Source of the DNA: Rhizobium sp. LC145
Lineage (GTDB): Bacteria > Pseudomonadota > Alphaproteobacteria > Rhizobiales > Rhizobiaceae
NCBI RefSeq assembly: GCF_001005825.1
Contig: NZ_LBHV01000004.1
Coordinates: forward strand, 186,001-250,000
Direction: 5' to 3'
Length of the DNA stretch: 64,000 nucleotides
How positions within the stretch are numbered: position 1 is the first letter of the stretch; every line of letters starts with the position of its first letter. The position numbers and the translations under genes were made by a program. Below the pieces are notes generated by a model. The model did no database searches and was not told the DNA's origin. It saw only the letters and a list, made by a program, of their open reading frames with translations. This document shows, piece by piece, positions 62,499 to 64,000 of the stretch.

Positions 62499-63371
62499 CT
62501 AACCTAAGTCGACGACTGTGATTTCGGGAGGAGAGCCTAGGCGCACCGGCATGATGGAACAGCCGAGCCCGCCCGATACGACGAGATTGCGGGCATCCTC
62601 CACCACATGACCATAGGCATAGCGATTGCCGAATTGCGAGGGAACCATGGGCGAATAATCGAACAGGCGGATCTGGCCGCCATGGGTATGTCCAGAAAGC
62701 GTGACCGCGATCCGCGGCGGCACGCGCGGAAAGATGTCCGGCTCATGCGCCATGAGGATGACCGGTGCGTCGTCCGTGACCTGGGCGAGTGTTCCAGGCA
62801 GATCATCCTGTCCGCGGCGCGGCTCGAGCTGGTCGGCAAGCCCGGCCAACCAGAAAGCTTGCCCTTCCTTCTCGAACCGCTCCGCGCGGTTGTCGTAGAC
62901 CAGTATGCCGACGGAGGCGAGAGCGCGGTGCGAAATCGTCGGCCCCTCCATTTTCGCCATGGCTTCCGGGTCGTCGCCCCAATCGTGATTGCCCATGATG
63001 GCATGCACACCGAGCGGCGCGGAAAGCTTCGCCAGCTCTCCGGCCCATATTTCCGGCGCGACCGTGCCCAGCGACAGCGTCATTCCGGAAACGAAATCCC
63101 CGAGAAGGAGGATCATGTCGCCGCCGAGCCGGTTTGCCTCCCCGCAGATGCTCCGGATGCGCCAGGCCGGCATCCACGGTTCGCAGGCATGCAGGTCGGC
63201 GAGCAGCACCAGCCGCAGGCGCAAACCTTCCGGCCAGTTCGGCGGCGTGATCCGATAGGTCGCGGTCCGCAGGCGGAAAACCGGTTCATAGGCCACCGCA
63301 TAGGCGCCGGTCGCCACGCTGGCAAGCAGCATCGTCCCGAACGTCCGCAGCAAGCCCCGACGGGTAACCAC
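62499..63371 (-). CDS. Membrane-anchored calcineurin-like phosphoesterase
   Basis: This encodes 290 residues. The N-terminus VTRRGLLRTFGTMLLASVATG has a twin-arginine-like RRGLL motif and a hydrophobic segment, so it is probably exported or anchored. The metal motifs are ADLHACEPW, LLGDFVSG, GNHDWGDDP, MAHEPDIF and SGHTHGGQ, as in YaeI/UDP-diacylglucosamine-type phosphoesterases. The GTG start immediately follows the ruvB TGA. Substrate unknown. Confidence 0.85.
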   Translation of the reverse strand: MVTRRGLLRTFGTMLLASVATGAYAVAYEPVFRLRTATYRITPPNWPEGLRLRLVLLADLHACEPWMPAWRIRSICGEANRLGGDMILLLGDFVSGMTLSLGTVAPEIWAGELAKLSAPLGVHAIMGNHDWGDDPEAMAKMEGPTISHRALASVGILVYDNRAERFEKEGQAFWLAGLADQLEPRRGQDDLPGTLAQVTDDAPVILMAHEPDIFPRVPPRIAVTLSGHTHGGQIRLFDYSPMVPSQFGNRYAYGHVVEDARNLVVSGGLGCSIMPVRLGSPPEITVVDLG

Positions 63372-64000
63372 TCAGTCTTCCTCTGTGAACAGACGGAACT
63401 GCGCCGCCTCGATATCCTTCGGCGGTTGGAGACCCAGATGCTTCCAGGCATTGGCCGTCAGCACCCGGCCGCGCGGCGTGCGCTGGATGAAGCCCTGTTG
63501 GATCATGTAGGGCTCGATGATGTCCTCGATCGCGTCCCGCGGCTCGGAAAGCCCGGCCGCGATCGTCTCGATGCCGACCGGGCCGCCGCCGAAATTCATC
63601 GCGATCATGCTGAGGTAGCGCCGGTCGAGCTGATCGAGCCCCATATTGTCGACAAGGAGCCGGTTGAGCGCCTCGTCGGCGATCTCGCGTGTGACCGCCT
63701 CGGCGCGCGCCACCTCGGCAAAATCGCGCACCCGGCGCAATAGGCGCCCGGCGATGCGCGGCGTCCCGCGCGCCCGTCTCGCCACCTCGCGCGCCCCGTC
63801 ATCGGTCATCGGCAGGTTCATGAGCCGCGCCCCACGCCGGACGATCAGTTCCAGTTCCTCGACGGTATAGAAGCTGAGCCGCACCGGAATGCCGAACCGG
63901 TCCCGCAACGGCGTGGTGAGGAGGCCGAGCCGGGTCGTCGCGGCCACCAGCGTGAACTTCGAAAGGTCGATCTTGACCGAACGCGCCGCCGGACCTTCGC
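63372..64000 (-). CDS. ruvB: Holliday junction branch-migration ATPase RuvB, 3' part
   Basis: Only the C-terminal 208 residues are in the window; the start and Walker A lie beyond 64000. [27 protein letters not shown] is the sensor I/arginine-finger region. [24 protein letters not shown] and [34 protein letters not shown] belong to the sensor II and winged-helix DNA-binding domain. RuvB drives branch migration with RuvA. It is upstream of the phosphoesterase in the same direction. Confidence 0.97.
   Translation of the reverse strand, partial: EGPAARSVKIDLSKFTLVAATTRLGLLTTPLRDRFGIPVRLSFYTVEELELIVRRGARLMNLPMTDDGAREVARRARGTPRIAGRLLRRVRDFAEVARAEAVTREIADEALNRLLVDNMGLDQLDRRYLSMIAMNFGGGPVGIETIAAGLSEPRDAIEDIIEPYMIQQGFIQRTPRGRVLTANAWKHLGLQPPKDIEAAQFRLFTEED

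Overview
This window is ordinary chromosomal DNA of an alphaproteobacterium of the order Hyphomicrobiales, most likely family Rhizobiaceae (Rhizobium/Agrobacterium/Ensifer relatives). The evidence is gene order and content: ruvB-ybgC-tolQRAB-pal-cpoB-tilS-ftsH-glmM in one long block, serC-serA, purA, sqdBDC, bkd genes with their own E3, and hmuTUV with an IsdG-type monooxygenase. It also has high GC with many antisense shadow frames, short mosaic palindromic repeats of the rhizobial RIME type, and GGAAC-N16/17-NGTT promoters typical of the alphaproteobacterial general stress sigma factor (EcfG/RpoE2). There is no phage, insertion sequence, CRISPR array or replication origin.

Layout. 1-7 kb: a cut gene, a large acidic membrane protein, purA, an EamA transporter, a lytic-transglycosylase-like lipoprotein and a DUF1353 lipoprotein. 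7-12.3 kb: an aldehyde dehydrogenase, an esterase plus ring-cleaving dioxygenase pair resembling the Bacillus MhqD/MhqO quinone genes, then a probable galE-gloA-ung operon. 12.4-16.9 kb: a mosaic repeat, a DUF454 protein and the haem locus (hmuTUV leftward, hmuQ-hutX rightward) around a shared quasi-palindrome. 17-20.8 kb: four adjacent transcription units each preceded by an EcfG-like promoter, ending in a nucleotidyltransferase plus metallophosphoesterase operon. 20.9-26 kb: a complete branched-chain 2-oxoacid dehydrogenase operon. 26-35.2 kb: treZY, two tandem 24-residue membrane peptides, ndh and two short-chain dehydrogenases, most with EcfG-like promoters. 35-41.4 kb: a divergent pair of paralogous lipoproteins, orphan genes, tRNA-Met, mnmA, an MscS channel, DUF1810 and a Tim44-like protein. 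41.6-46.8 kb: serA, serC with a probable leader RNA, an acyltransferase, and an outer-membrane beta-barrel with a CtrA-type site. 46.9-58.3 kb: glmM, ftsH, tilS and the Tol-Pal system. 58.4-64 kb: sqdBDC sulfolipid genes, an orphan, a Nudix hydrolase, a phosphoesterase and the 3' part of ruvB.

How the parts work together. Two regulatory themes cut across the window. First, ten GGAAC-N16/17-NGTT elements sit directly upstream of starts of trehalose synthesis, NDH-2, dehydrogenases and several uncharacterised small genes, so much of 18-34 kb looks like a cluster of general-stress-response genes. Second, CtrA-type TTAACCAT motifs precede both pal and the outer-membrane porin-like gene, which would tie envelope assembly to the cell cycle. 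The least described items are the tandem 24-residue membrane peptides, the nucleotidyltransferase/phosphoesterase pair, the divergent lipoprotein paralogs with a perfect 13-bp inverted repeat, and a direct-repeat operator upstream of the dioxygenase/esterase pair. All functional statements come from reading the sequence and from family knowledge; no database search was run.
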